A stretch of 64,000 bases of DNA from JBPCOI01 sp051000395 (GCA_051000395.1 JBPCOI010000027.1:56868-120867), one strand, 5' to 3'; numbered from the stretch's first letter, positions 8,446-17,885 are shown. Numbers and translations: made by a program. Notes: generated from the letters alone by a model not told the origin.

Positions 8446-8996
8446 GGATCGTCAGCGGCGCCGCCAAGGGCCGCCGCCTTGCCGTGCCGGCACGCGGCAC
8501 CCGGCCCACCTCCGACCGGGCCCGCGAGGCGCTGTTCAACTCCCTGGCCGGACTGATCGAGCTCGACGGCGCCCACGTGCTCGACCTGTTCGCGGGCTCC
8601 GGGGCCATCGGCCTCGAGGCGCTCTCGCGCGGCGCGGCTGCGGTCTGCTTCGTCGAGTCCGACCGGTCTGCGTGCGAGGTCCTGCGGCGCAACATCGAGA
8701 CGGTGGGCCTCGACGGCGCCGAGCTGCATCGCCGTCCCGCAGCGGTGTATCTCGTCGGCGCAGGCGTGGACGTGCCCTTCGATCTGGTCTTCGCCGACCC
8801 GCCCTATGCCTTCACCGAGGAGCACCTCGCGGCGCTGCTCACGAGCCTGGCGGGCGGCAGCTGGCTGGCCGACGGCGCGGTGGTGGTCCTCGAGCGGGCG
8901 GCCCGCGGTCCCGAGCCGCGCTGGCCGCCGGAGCTGGAGGCGGTCAAGCACAAGCGCTACGGCGAGGGAATGCTTTGGTACGGTCGCCGACGATGA
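8442..8996 (+). CDS. rsmD: 16S rRNA (guanine(966)-N2)-methyltransferase
   Basis: Class I SAM-dependent methyltransferase acting on G966 of 16S rRNA during 30S assembly. It has the RsmD opening MRIVSGAAKGRRL, the SAM loop VLDLFAGSGAIGLEALSRGA, the acidic VESD for ribose binding, and the catalytic DPPY motif in FADPPYAF. Its 184 residues are standard. The GTG start overlaps the recG stop (GTGA) and its own stop overlaps the coaD start (ATGA), giving a tight recG-rsmD-coaD operon. Confidence 0.96.
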   Translation: MRIVSGAAKGRRLAVPARGTRPTSDRAREALFNSLAGLIELDGAHVLDLFAGSGAIGLEALSRGAAAVCFVESDRSACEVLRRNIETVGLDGAELHRRPAAVYLVGAGVDVPFDLVFADPPYAFTEEHLAALLTSLAGGSWLADGAVVVLERAARGPEPRWPPELEAVKHKRYGEGMLWYGRRR

Positions 8997-9490
8997 GAAC
9001 CGATGCGGTCCGCCGCGCCGTGTGCCCCGGCTCGTTCGACCCGGTCACCAACGGCCATCTCGACATCATCGGCCGGGCGGCGCAGCTCTACGACGAGCTC
9101 GTCGTCGCCGTGTTCGTGAACCAGTCGAAGTCCAGCCTGTTCAGCGTCACCGAACGCCACGACATGCTGCAGGAGGTGACCGCGGCATACGGAAACGTCC
9201 GCATCGACACCTTCCACGGCCTGGTCGTCGACTACTGCCGCGCGAACGGCATCCCCGTGATCGTCAAGGGACTGCGGGCGGTGAGCGACTTCGACTACGA
9301 GCTGCAGATGGCCCAGATGAACCGCGGGCTCGCAGGCGTCGACACGCTGTTCATGCCCACCAACCCGGAATACAGCTTCCTGGCCTCTAGCCTGGTCAAG
9401 GAGATCGCGAAGTGGGGCGGAGACGTCTCGGCGCTCGTCCCGGCGAACGTTCTCAAGCGCCTCGTCGATCGGGCCGGCGCCACCGAGTAG
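8993..9490 (+). CDS. coaD: Phosphopantetheine adenylyltransferase
   Basis: Transfers AMP from ATP to 4'-phosphopantetheine, the penultimate step of coenzyme A synthesis; coaE for the last step is also in this window. The nucleotidyltransferase motif is CPGSFDPVTNGHLDII (the T/HxGH site). It also has VIVKGLRAVSDFDYELQMAQMNR and the conserved PEYSFLASSLVKEIA. The 165 residues are normal. The ATG start is nested in the rsmD stop. Confidence 0.97.
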   Translation: MRTDAVRRAVCPGSFDPVTNGHLDIIGRAAQLYDELVVAVFVNQSKSSLFSVTERHDMLQEVTAAYGNVRIDTFHGLVVDYCRANGIPVIVKGLRAVSDFDYELQMAQMNRGLAGVDTLFMPTNPEYSFLASSLVKEIAKWGGDVSALVPANVLKRLVDRAGATE

Positions 9491-9508
9491 CGCAGGGGAG
9501 TGAGCGGG

Positions 9509-10219
9509 ATGACCGAGCAGTCATTGCGACGGGCAGACGAACTCCTGACCGAACTCGTCGAACAGGTCGAGACAGCGCGCACACTGCCGATGTCGACGTC
9601 CTGCGTGCTGCCGCGCGAACGCCTGCTCGACCTGCTCGACGAGCTACGCGAGGTGCTGCCGCCGGAGGTGGAGCAGGCCCGCCGGGTGCTCGCCGACCGG
9701 GACAGCATGCTGCACGACGCCTACACCGAGGCCACCGCCCGGCGGGAGCAGGCCGCCGCTGAGGTGGACGCGCTACTCGCCGACGCCGCGCGCCGGGCTG
9801 AGCAGCTCGGCTACGACGCCGAGGTGCGCGCCTACGAGATCGTCGAGGCCGGCAAGGCCGAGCACGCCACGCTGGTGTCCGCGACCGGTGTGCACCAGGC
9901 CGCCGCGCAGGCGGCCGCCGAGCTGCGCGCAACCGCCGAGGCCTACGACCGAGACCTGCGAGCCGAGGCCGAGCAGTACCACGCCGGCATGCGTGGCGAG
10001 GCCGAGCGCTACGACGCCGACATCCGGGCCGACGCGGAGCGCTACGCCCTCAAGCTCAGCGGTGACGCCGAGGACTACGCCGACCGCACCCTCGCCGAAC
10101 TGGCCGCCACCGCGGAGCGCGCGGCCAGCACCGCCGAGCAGGGCCGCCTCGCCCTCGCCCAGCGGCGGACCCCGGCAGCCTCGGCCGGGCAGTATCGGGA
10201 GTCCCCGATTTCGGCGTGA
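9509..10219 (+). CDS. SepIVA-like / DivIVA-related coiled-coil cell-division protein
   Basis: A 236-residue, almost wholly helical protein rich in Ala, Glu and Arg. A short N-terminal segment (ADELLTELVEQVETARTLP) precedes a conserved SCVLPRERLLDLLDELREVLPPEVEQA block and a long coiled coil. A repeated AEQY/AERY-type pattern spans about residues 150-190. Its place between coaD and DUF177-rpmF-rnc is that of mycobacterial sepIVA, a DivIVA-domain factor in septum and envelope synthesis; the function is inferred from position and fold. The ATG is preferred over a GTG nine bases earlier because the GGGGAG ribosome binding site is eight bases from the ATG. Confidence 0.65.
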   Translation: MTEQSLRRADELLTELVEQVETARTLPMSTSCVLPRERLLDLLDELREVLPPEVEQARRVLADRDSMLHDAYTEATARREQAAAEVDALLADAARRAEQLGYDAEVRAYEIVEAGKAEHATLVSATGVHQAAAQAAAELRATAEAYDRDLRAEAEQYHAGMRGEAERYDADIRADAERYALKLSGDAEDYADRTLAELAATAERAASTAEQGRLALAQRRTPAASAGQYRESPISA

Positions 10220-10274
10220 GGCGCGAGTTCGGCTAGGCTGGCGGGCGGCCTCAACCCGATCACGGCCTTTTCGT

Positions 10275-10892
10275 ATGCCTGAGAACTCGACACCGACGCA
10301 GCATGGCGCCCCGCGCGCCGACCCGCGCAGCCCGTTCGTCTTCGACGTCCGGGAGCTGGGCCGGCAGGCCGGCGCGATGCGTGCACATCGGCGTCGTGTT
10401 CCCGCGCCTGCGGGACTCAGCCTTGATCTCATCGGGGTGCCGGAAGGCGCCCCGCTCGCAGTCGACGTGCGGCTCGAGGCGGTGACCGAAGGCGTGCTCG
10501 TCACGGGCGCCGTCACCGCTGCGGTGCGCGGCGAGTGCGGGCGGTGCCTCGAACCGGTCGCCGAGGAGCTGGCCGTCGACGTCTGCGAGTTGTTCGCCTA
10601 CCCGGACAGCACGACCGACGAGACGAGCGAGCAGGACGAGGTCCACCGGGTCGACGGCGACTACCTCGACATCGAGCCGGTGGTGCGCGACGTGGTGGTG
10701 CTCGGCCTGCCGTTCACCCCGCTGTGCCACCCGGACTGCGGCGGCCTGTGCCCCACCTGCGGGCAGCGGCTCGATGAGCTGCCCAGGGGGCACGCGCACG
10801 ACGTGCTCGACCCTCGCTGGGCCGCGCTCGCAGCGTTCGTCGAACCTGCGCAGGGCACCGGCGAGCCACCTGTGGAACCGACCGAGGAGTAG
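10275..10892 (+). CDS. DUF177 (YceD-like) family protein
   Basis: A 205-residue protein of the YceD/DUF177 family that almost always precedes rpmF. It has FVFDVRELGRQAGAMRA at the start, GECGRCLEPV in the middle, and CHPDCGGLCPTCGQRLDE near the C-terminus. In bacteria and plastids the family is linked to 23S rRNA accumulation and ribosome assembly; the molecular action is not established. The cysteine pairs could bind a metal. The ATG start gives the conserved N-terminus, and there are two bases between its stop and rpmF. Confidence 0.9.
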   Translation: MPENSTPTQHGAPRADPRSPFVFDVRELGRQAGAMRAHRRRVPAPAGLSLDLIGVPEGAPLAVDVRLEAVTEGVLVTGAVTAAVRGECGRCLEPVAEELAVDVCELFAYPDSTTDETSEQDEVHRVDGDYLDIEPVVRDVVVLGLPFTPLCHPDCGGLCPTCGQRLDELPRGHAHDVLDPRWAALAAFVEPAQGTGEPPVEPTEE

Positions 10893-10894
10893 TC

Positions 10895-11074
10895 GTGGCC
10901 GTCCCGAAGCGGAAGATGTCGCGCAGCAACACCCGGGCTCGCCGCTCGCAGTGGAAGACGAGCGCGCCGACGCTGGTCGTGTGCCCGAACCGGGCATGCG
11001 GGCGGATGAAGCTGCCGCACACCGCGTGCAAGAACTGCGGGCAGTACGACGGCAAGCAGGTCCTGTCGGTCTGA
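10895..11074 (+). CDS. rpmF: 50S ribosomal protein L32 (bL32)
   Basis: A 59-residue basic protein opening AVPKRKMSRSNTRARRSQWK, the bL32 signature. The zinc site is CPNRAC...CKNC, the CX4C form common in actinobacteria instead of two CxxC pairs. The GTG start lies two bases after the DUF177 stop, so the genes are co-transcribed and probably coupled. Confidence 0.96.
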   Translation: MAVPKRKMSRSNTRARRSQWKTSAPTLVVCPNRACGRMKLPHTACKNCGQYDGKQVLSV

Positions 11075-11085
11075 GCGGCCTCGCG

Positions 11086-11808
11086 TTGCCTGTCACCACC
11101 GAGCCGGCCGACCAGAACGAGCTCGCCGACGCGCTCGGCATCTCGCTGGACGCCGCGCTGCTGCGGCGTGCGCTGACGCACCGCTCCTTCGCCTACGAGC
11201 ACGGTGGTGCGCCGCACAACGAGCGGCTGGAGTTCCTCGGCGATGCCGTACTCGGCCTGGTCGTCACCGATTCGCTCTACCGCAGCCATCCGGACCTGTC
11301 CGAGGGCAAGCTGGCCAAGCTGCGTGCCTCGGTCGTGAACATGCGGGCGCTGGCCGGCATCGCGCGCGGTGTCGGCCCGCACGGTCTCGGGATCTACCTT
11401 CGGCTGGGACGCGGGGAGCAGGCCACGGGCGGCCGCGACAAGCCCAGCATCCTGGCCGACACCGTCGAGGCCGTGCTGGGCGCGATCTACCTCGAGCACG
11501 GGGTCGAGGGCGCCGCGCGGGTGATCCACGACCTGTTCGACGCGCTTATGCACGACGCGGCGAACAGCGGCGTCGGACTGGACTGGAAGACCACCCTGCA
11601 GGAGCTCACCGCCGAGCGCGGCCTGGGCGTGCCGGAGTACGTCATCTCCGCCGAGGGACCCGACCACGCGAAGATCTTCACGGCCGGCGCTGCGGTAGCA
11701 GGCGCGAACTTCGCCCCGTGCGTCGGACGCAGCAAGAAGGAGGCCGAGCAGGCGGCCGCCGAGACCGCCTGGCGGGCGATCACCGCACGCGACGTCGAAG
11801 CGTCCTGA
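11086..11808 (+). CDS. rnc: Ribonuclease III
   Basis: Double-strand-specific endoribonuclease for rRNA and mRNA processing. It has the RNase III signature NERLEFLGDAVLGLVVTD with catalytic acidic residues, and DTVEAVLGAIYLEHG carrying the second metal site. A C-terminal dsRNA-binding domain begins at about DWKTTLQELTAE and ends SKKEAEQAAAETAWRAI. The start is uncertain: TTG at the given position is the first standard start after the rpmF stop in this frame and keeps the whole catalytic domain; CTG at 11071 inside the rpmF stop region would add five residues. mutM follows after seven bases. Confidence 0.93.
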   Translation: MPVTTEPADQNELADALGISLDAALLRRALTHRSFAYEHGGAPHNERLEFLGDAVLGLVVTDSLYRSHPDLSEGKLAKLRASVVNMRALAGIARGVGPHGLGIYLRLGRGEQATGGRDKPSILADTVEAVLGAIYLEHGVEGAARVIHDLFDALMHDAANSGVGLDWKTTLQELTAERGLGVPEYVISAEGPDHAKIFTAGAAVAGANFAPCVGRSKKEAEQAAAETAWRAITARDVEAS

Positions 11809-11815
11809 GCGCGCC

Positions 11816-12685
11816 GTGCCCGAACTCCCCGAAGTCGAGACCATCCGCCTCGGCCTGCAGCGGTGGGTGCTCGGGCGGACGGTGACGGCGGTCGAGGTCC
11901 GCCATCCGCGCGCGGTGCGCCGTCACCTCCCGGGCGCCGACGACCTGGCGCTGCGCCTGAACGGCGCCCGGTTCGAGTCGGCGCACCGGCGCGGCAAGTA
12001 CCTCTGGCTGCCGCTTTCGGTACCGAACACCTGCCTGGTCGTCCATCTGGGGATGAGCGGCCAGCTGCTCGTCGAGGCGCCCTCGGCGCCCGTCGAGCGG
12101 CACCTGCACGTCCGGATCGCCTTCGCCGACGGCGGCCCCGAGCTGCGCTTCGTCGACCAGCGCACCTTCGGCGGGATGCTGCTCGATCGCCTGGTGCCGA
12201 CGCTCGACCAGCCGCTGGAGGCCGTACCCGCACAGGTGGCGCACATCGCGCGCGACCCGAAGGATCCGGCCTTCGACGACGCCCTGTTCGCCCTGCGGCT
12301 GCGGCGCCGCGACTCCGCTCTGAAACGGTCCCTGCTCGACCAGACGCTGGTCTCGGGGATCGGCAACATCTACGCCGACGAGGCCCTATGGCGGGCCCGG
12401 TTGCACGGTGAACGCCGCGCACGCACGCTCTCCCGCGGCGCCGTCGGTGAGCTGCTGGCGCAGGTCCGCGCGGTCCTGAGCGACGCGCAGGCTGCCGGCG
12501 GCACGTCCTTCGACGCGCTCTACGTGAACGTCGACGGGCGCAGCGGGTACTTCGAACGGTCGCTGTCGGTGTACGGACGCGAAGGCGAGACCTGTCTGCG
12601 GTGCGGTACGCCGGTGCGGCGCGCGGCGTTCATGAACCGATCGAGCTTCTTCTGCCCGACGTGCCAGCGCCCTCCGCGCGGTTGA
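11816..12685 (+). CDS. mutM: Formamidopyrimidine-DNA glycosylase (Fpg/MutM)
   Basis: Removes 8-oxoguanine and other oxidised purines and nicks the abasic site. The mature N-terminus PELPEVETIR has the catalytic Pro and Glu. The beta-hairpin lysine is in RRGKYLWLPL. The helix-two-turn-helix DQTLVSGIGNIYADEALW binds DNA. The C-terminal zinc finger CLRCGTPV...CPTCQ is complete. Its 289 residues are normal. GTG encodes the removed initiator Met. It sits in the rnc-mutM-smc order usual for actinobacteria. Confidence 0.97.
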   Translation: MPELPEVETIRLGLQRWVLGRTVTAVEVRHPRAVRRHLPGADDLALRLNGARFESAHRRGKYLWLPLSVPNTCLVVHLGMSGQLLVEAPSAPVERHLHVRIAFADGGPELRFVDQRTFGGMLLDRLVPTLDQPLEAVPAQVAHIARDPKDPAFDDALFALRLRRRDSALKRSLLDQTLVSGIGNIYADEALWRARLHGERRARTLSRGAVGELLAQVRAVLSDAQAAGGTSFDALYVNVDGRSGYFERSLSVYGREGETCLRCGTPVRRAAFMNRSSFFCPTCQRPPRG

Positions 12686-12849
12686 CCGCTCGTTGCCTTC
12701 GGTGCGACCATCAGGAGGCGGTAAGCCCTTGCGTGCGGGCGCGGGGCGCCGCCTGAGCACCGCGGCTGCCCGCCGCGTCCACCAAGCGGAGGATCTGCGC
12801 ACGGCCCGAGTACCGACCCGGGTCCGCAGGTGAAGTGAAGGGTCGCCAC

Positions 12850-13038
12850 ATGGCACGCGCCTTGCTGGGATACGTCGGCAGCGGCAACGAGCAGAGTCTC
12901 GTCGCGGAGGTCGCCCGGCTGCGCCGGCGCGTGACGGCGCTGGAGTCCGAACTCGCCGAGTTGCGCGCGCGCACCCGCACCGAACTCGACCTCGAGCTGC
13001 ATCGCATCGCAGCAGCCGCCGAACCCGTCCTCACCTGA
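12850..13038 (+). CDS. Small conserved coiled-coil protein
   Basis: A 62-residue protein: MARALLGYVGSGNEQSL followed by a leucine/arginine/glutamate heptad region (EVARLRRRVTALESELAEL). Similar small proteins with an ARALLGYVG opening and a coiled coil occur widely in actinobacteria; the function is unknown. The ATG is chosen over an upstream start because the conserved opening begins there and a GTGAAGGG ribosome binding site lies nine bases upstream. The 164 bases between mutM and this gene hold no other supported gene. Confidence 0.7.
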   Translation: MARALLGYVGSGNEQSLVAEVARLRRRVTALESELAELRARTRTELDLELHRIAAAAEPVLT

Positions 13039-13151
13039 TCGGCCAGCCGTAACGGCACGGCAGTCCGGCGCGGGCCGCCGCCTCGGTTGTAGGTTCTTGC
13101 CGACGCGCGCATGCGAGCGCGCCGAGCCATCGAGCTGATCCCGGGGGACCC

Positions 13152-16100
13152 GTGCACCTCAAGGCGCTGACGCTGCGGGGCTTCAAGTCCTTCGCCTCGT
13201 CCACCACGCTGCGCTTCGAGCCGGGCATCACCGCCGTCGTCGGGCCGAACGGGTCGGGCAAGAGCAACGTGGTCGACGCGATCGCCTGGGTGCTCGGGGA
13301 GCAGGGCGCCAAGGCGTTGCGGGGCGGCAAGATGGAGGACGTCATCTTCGCCGGGACGGCCGGGCGGCCGCCGCTGGGCCGCGCCGAGGTCACCCTCACC
13401 ATCGACAACTCCGACAACGCCCTGCCGATCGACTACACCGAAGTCTCGATCACCCGCCGGATGTTCCGCGAGGGCACCAGTGATTACGAGATCAACGGCG
13501 AGGGCGCTCGGCTGCTCGACATCCAGGAGCTGCTGTCGGATTCCGGGATCGGCCGCGAGATGCACGTGATCGTCGGTCAGGGGCAGCTCGACACCGTGTT
13601 GCAGGCGCGTCCTGAGGACCGCCGGGGATTCGTCGAGGAGGCCGCCGGCGTTCTGAAACACCGCAAGCGCAAGGAGAAAGCCCTGCGCAAGCTCGACGCG
13701 ATGCAGGCCAACCTGACGCGCGTCACGGACCTCACGAACGAGCTGCGCCGCCAGCTCAAGCCGCTGGGCAGGCAGGCCGAGATCGCCCGGCGCGCTGCCG
13801 GCGTGCAGGCCGAGCTGCGCGACTCGCGGCTGCGGCTGATGGCCGACGACCTGGCCAGCCTGCGGGCCGAGCTGAGCCGCGACGTCGCCGACGAGCAGGT
13901 GATCCGCTCGCGACGCGCGACGGTCGAGCAGGAGCTGGGGCTGGCTCGTGCGGCGGAGAGCGAACTGGAGCAGGCGGTGGTCACGGACGTGCCGCTGCTC
14001 GCGCAGGCGCAGGAGAGCTGGTATCGCCTCTCCACGCTCGAAGAACGCTTCCGCAGCACCGCCTCGCTGGCCGCTGAGCGGGCCCGTCACCTCGCTGCCG
14101 AGCCGGAGCAGACACGAACCGGACCCGAGCCCGCGGCGATGGAGGCCGACGCGGAACAGGCTCGGGCCGACGAGCGCCGCCTGCAAGCGGACCTCGACGA
14201 GACGATGGCGGCGCTGGCCGAGATCGTCGCGCATCGCGAGCTGTGCGAGCACCGCCTGAGGGACGCGGAGCGCGCCCTGGTGGGCGCGGCGCGGGCCGTC
14301 GCCGACCGGCGGGAGGGACTGGCCACGCTCGCGGGGCAGGTGAACGCGCTGCGCACCCGATCCGCGGCGGCGGCCGACGAGATCACCAGGCTGTCCGGCG
14401 CGGCGAACGAGGCCCGCGACCGGGCGACCAGCGCCGAGGCCGAGCTGGCTCGCGTCCAGTCGGAGGTGGGGTTGCTCGACGAGGGTGAGCTCAGCCTGGA
14501 CGAGCGTCACGAGAGCGCCGTGGCCGCCTACGAGGCGATCGAGTCACGGGTGCGCGAGCTCGCGGTCGCCGAACGCGAGGCCGAACGTGAGCGCTCGACC
14601 TGGACGGCGCGTGCCGACGCGCTCGCCCTGGGCCTGACCCGCAAGGACGGCGCAGGCGCCCTGCTGGCGGAGGGTGCCCGGTTGCCGGGCGTGCGCGGTT
14701 CGCTGGCCGCGTTGCTGAGCGTGCGGCCCGGCTACGAGACCGCGGTTGCCGCGGCGCTCGGCGCGCAGGCCGATGCGATCGCCGTCGACTCCTGGGACGA
14801 CGTGGTGGCCGCGTTCGAGCTGCTGCGCTCGCAGGACGCCGGGCGGGCGGGCTTGGTCGTCGGCAGCGAGGAGCAACCCACGGCCGCGCGCGCGACGGTG
14901 GACTTCGCCGTCCCGTTCGAGTGGGCGGCTGACGTGGTGAGCGCGCCGCAGCGCTACCGGGCCAGCGTCGAGGGTGCCCTCGCGGGTGTCGTGGTCGTCG
15001 AGGACCTGGCCACCGCGCGGCGCCTCGCCGGCGCCGTCTCACGCGTCGTGACGCGCGACGGGGACGTGCTGGGCAGCGGCTGGGCGGTAGGCGGTTCGTC
15101 GTCCGCGCCGAGCGCCATCGAGATCCGGGCGGCGGTGGAGGAGGCGCAACAGAAGGCGGCACACGCCGCCACCCGCCACGATCGGCTGCACGCCGAGCTG
15201 GAGGACGCGACGCGCCTGGCGCGGCTGCGGCAGGCCGAGGTCGCGACGGCACTCGACGCGCTGCACGAGTCCGATGCGCGCCTGTCCGCCGTGACCGAGC
15301 AGCTCGCCGAACTAGGCCAGCGCGCCCGGTCGGCGGCCGCGGAGGCCGACCGTCTGGACACCGCCCGGGCGGGCGCCGAGCAGGCGCGTGACCGCGATCT
15401 GGCCGGCCTGTCCGAACTCGAGCAGCGGTTGCAGCTGGCCGAGGCGCAGGCCGCGGACCCGAGCGAGCCGGACACCTCCGGACGCGACGCGCTGCACGCC
15501 GAACTCGAGCGGGCGCGGCACGCCGAGCTGGACGCGCGCCTGGCCGCGCGCACCGGCGAGGAGCGGGTTCGAGCAGCAGCCGGCCGGGCCGGGGAGCTGG
15601 TACGCGCAGCCGAACTCGAGCGCTCCGCGCGGCGCCGTCAGAAGGCTGCCCGCGAGGCCCGTGCCCGCGGGGCGCTGGTAGCCGTCGGCGTGCGCGACGC
15701 GGCGCAGCGGATCCTCGCGCACGTCGGGGAGTCGCTCGTTGCCGCCACCGGCGAGCGCGATGCCGCGCACCAGGCGCGGGTGGTGCGCGAGGGGGAGTTG
15801 CTCGCCGTGCGGACGCGCGGCCGCGAGCTCGGCGAGGAGCTCGCCCGCCTGACCGACGCCGTGCACCGCGACGAGATCGTGCGCGCCGAGCAGCGGCTGC
15901 GCATCGAGGCGCTCCAGGACCGGGCGGCGTCCGAGTACGGGGTGGAGGTCGAGGCGCTGCTCGCCGAGTACGGGCCCGATCAGCCGTGTCCGCCGAGTGC
16001 CGCCGAGACCGACGAGTACGAGCAGGCATGCGAACGCGGCGAGCAGGTGCTCGCGCCGCGGCCCGGCCCGTTTCACCGTCCCACGCAGGAGAAACGGGCA

Positions 16101-16754
16101 GCGCGCGCGGAACGCGACCTCACCTTGCTCGGCAAGGTGAACCCCTTGGCGCTGGAGGAGTTCGCCGCCCTCGAGGAGCGTCACCAGTTCCTGTCCACCC
16201 AGCTGGAGGACCTCAAGGCCACCCGCCGCGATCTGCTGACGGTGGTGCGCGAGGTGGACGAGCGCATCCTGGAGGTCTTCGCCGCTGCCTACCACGACGT
16301 AGCAGCTGAATTCACCCTTGTGTTCGAGACGCTGTTCCCCGGGGGGGAGGGACGGCTGGTGCTCACCGATCCCGACGACCTGCTGCTGAGCGGCATCGAA
16401 GTCGAGGCGCGGCCGCCGGGCAAGAAGGTCAAGCGGCTCTCGCTGCTCTCCGGCGGCGAACGTTCGCTGGTCGCGATCGCCCTGCTGGTCGCGATATTCC
16501 GCGCCCGTCCCAGCCCGTTCTACGTCCTGGACGAGATCGAAGCGGCTCTCGACGACACCAACCTCAGCCGGTTGCTGGAACTCGTCGCGCAGCTGCGCAG
16601 CAGCAGCCAGCTCATCGTGGTAACCCACCAGAAGCGGACGATGGAGATCGCCGACGCCCTGTACGGCGTGACGATGCGTGGCGACGGCGTCACGCAGGTG
16701 ATCAGTCAGCGGCTGCGCGACGCCGGCGAAACGGTGGGAGCGGCCGCCGGCTGA
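13152..16754 (+). CDS. smc: Chromosome segregation ATPase SMC
   Basis: A 1200-residue SMC condensin subunit. The N-terminal head has LRGFKSFAS and Walker A VGPNGSGKSNVVDAIAW. Two long coiled coils flank the hinge (about 510-670, starting LPGVRGSLAALLSVRPGYE). The C-terminal head has the ABC signature LLSGGERSLVAIALL near residue 1097 and Walker B FYVLDEIEAALDD. It dimerises and works with ScpA/ScpB, which are not in this window. The GTG start is 113 bases after the small coiled-coil gene; mutM-smc-ftsY is the typical order. Confidence 0.97.
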   Translation: MHLKALTLRGFKSFASSTTLRFEPGITAVVGPNGSGKSNVVDAIAWVLGEQGAKALRGGKMEDVIFAGTAGRPPLGRAEVTLTIDNSDNALPIDYTEVSITRRMFREGTSDYEINGEGARLLDIQELLSDSGIGREMHVIVGQGQLDTVLQARPEDRRGFVEEAAGVLKHRKRKEKALRKLDAMQANLTRVTDLTNELRRQLKPLGRQAEIARRAAGVQAELRDSRLRLMADDLASLRAELSRDVADEQVIRSRRATVEQELGLARAAESELEQAVVTDVPLLAQAQESWYRLSTLEERFRSTASLAAERARHLAAEPEQTRTGPEPAAMEADAEQARADERRLQADLDETMAALAEIVAHRELCEHRLRDAERALVGAARAVADRREGLATLAGQVNALRTRSAAAADEITRLSGAANEARDRATSAEAELARVQSEVGLLDEGELSLDERHESAVAAYEAIESRVRELAVAEREAERERSTWTARADALALGLTRKDGAGALLAEGARLPGVRGSLAALLSVRPGYETAVAAALGAQADAIAVDSWDDVVAAFELLRSQDAGRAGLVVGSEEQPTAARATVDFAVPFEWAADVVSAPQRYRASVEGALAGVVVVEDLATARRLAGAVSRVVTRDGDVLGSGWAVGGSSSAPSAIEIRAAVEEAQQKAAHAATRHDRLHAELEDATRLARLRQAEVATALDALHESDARLSAVTEQLAELGQRARSAAAEADRLDTARAGAEQARDRDLAGLSELEQRLQLAEAQAADPSEPDTSGRDALHAELERARHAELDARLAARTGEERVRAAAGRAGELVRAAELERSARRRQKAAREARARGALVAVGVRDAAQRILAHVGESLVAATGERDAAHQARVVREGELLAVRTRGRELGEELARLTDAVHRDEIVRAEQRLRIEALQDRAASEYGVEVEALLAEYGPDQPCPPSAAETDEYEQACERGEQVLAPRPGPFHRPTQEKRAARAERDLTLLGKVNPLALEEFAALEERHQFLSTQLEDLKATRRDLLTVVREVDERILEVFAAAYHDVAAEFTLVFETLFPGGEGRLVLTDPDDLLLSGIEVEARPPGKKVKRLSLLSGGERSLVAIALLVAIFRARPSPFYVLDEIEAALDDTNLSRLLELVAQLRSSSQLIVVTHQKRTMEIADALYGVTMRGDGVTQVISQRLRDAGETVGAAAG

Positions 16755-16811
16755 CGCTCGGACAAAACGTCGCACAAGGTGCCTAGCTGCTGTGAATTGC
16801 GTCAGCTGACT

Positions 16812-16828
16812 GCGGGCGTGCCGCCCGC
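16812..16828 (+). terminator. Short GC-rich hairpin between smc and the L,D-transpeptidase gene
   Basis: A six-base-pair GC stem (GCGGGC/GCCCGC) with a five-base loop, 57 bases after the smc stop and 19 bases before the next start. No T-run follows. It may be a weak terminator or a leader structure; the call is weak. Confidence 0.3.
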
Positions 16829-16847
16829 GTCGCATACCGTAGGGGCC

Positions 16848-17885
16848 GTGACGAAGCCGAGCACCTTTCCTCGACCTCGCCGGATGTTGGGCGCCCTCGC
16901 GCTGATCACCGGTGCCGCGCTCATCCTCGCCGGATGCGGCACGAGCGGTGCGGGCACGCCGACCGGCACCAAGACGATCACCCGCCCGGCCGGCCAGAGC
17001 AGCACCGCGCCGTCCGGCACGCCCAGCAGCACCAAGGCGAGCCTGCCGGCCGGACCGACGACGCCCGTACACGTCTCGATCAACATCAGCGACGGGGCGC
17101 AGGTGGGCGTCGGGATGCCGATCATCGCGTCGTTCAAGGTCAAGCTCACCAGCGGTGTCGCGTTCCAGAAGGCGACCAAGGTGACCGTGAACGGAGCACC
17201 GGCGAAAGGCGCTTGGTACTTCGAGTACTCCGACCCGGCGAGCGGTCACCTGATGGAGGCCCACTACCGGCTGCAGAACTACTGGCCGGCGCACGCACAG
17301 ATCCACATGGATCTGCCCGTCAAGGGCCTGTCCGCCGGCCCGGGCCTGAGCTTCGACGACAGCCTGACCTCGGACTTCACCACGGGTGCAGCGCACATCT
17401 CCACCGTCGACGACTCGACGCACACGATGACGGTGATGAGCGACGGCAAGCTGTGGGGCAAGTTCCCGGTCTCGCTCGGCGCACCGAAGACGCCCACGCT
17501 CAACGGCGTCAAGGTCATCATGGAGAAGGGCCGGGACATCTCGATGCGCGGGCCCGGGTACTACGACGCGCACGTCAAGTACACCCAGCGGTTGACCTAC
17601 GGCGGGGAGTACCTGCACTCGGCACCGTGGAACTGCAACGACGTGTCAGCGGGATGCGACTCGACCGGCGCCGATCACATCGGCCACTTCGACTCGTCCA
17701 ACGGGTGCACCAACCTGCGCCCTGATGACGCGATCAAGCTCTACAACTTCCTCACTGTCGGCGACGTCGTCCAGTACCCGGACGCCAGCGGGCACAAGAT
17801 GCAACTCGGCGACGGCTACGGCGACTGGAACACCGCGTGGCCGGCCTGGCAGGCCGGCATCGGCAGCGCCGTCCCCACCACCTGA
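16848..17885 (+). CDS. L,D-transpeptidase lipoprotein with Ig-like domain
   Basis: Predicted to make 3-3 cross-links in peptidoglycan. It has a signal peptide with lipobox LAGC, a Ser/Thr/Pro-rich tether, an Ig-like domain about residues 70-180, and a YkuD catalytic domain in the C-terminal third. The active-site block reads HIGHFDSSNGCTNL: the nucleophile Cys and preceding Gly are present, but the usual SHGC is SNGC. The GTG start just before the basic leader (TKPSTFPRPRRML) gives a proper signal peptide. The gene sits alone between smc and ftsY. Confidence 0.9.
   Translation: MTKPSTFPRPRRMLGALALITGAALILAGCGTSGAGTPTGTKTITRPAGQSSTAPSGTPSSTKASLPAGPTTPVHVSINISDGAQVGVGMPIIASFKVKLTSGVAFQKATKVTVNGAPAKGAWYFEYSDPASGHLMEAHYRLQNYWPAHAQIHMDLPVKGLSAGPGLSFDDSLTSDFTTGAAHISTVDDSTHTMTVMSDGKLWGKFPVSLGAPKTPTLNGVKVIMEKGRDISMRGPGYYDAHVKYTQRLTYGGEYLHSAPWNCNDVSAGCDSTGADHIGHFDSSNGCTNLRPDDAIKLYNFLTVGDVVQYPDASGHKMQLGDGYGDWNTAWPAWQAGIGSAVPTT

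Noticed and set aside
15312..17618. A 768-codon minus-strand frame across the smc 3' half and the L,D-transpeptidase gene
   Set aside because: Shadow of clear plus-strand genes; no recognisable motif.
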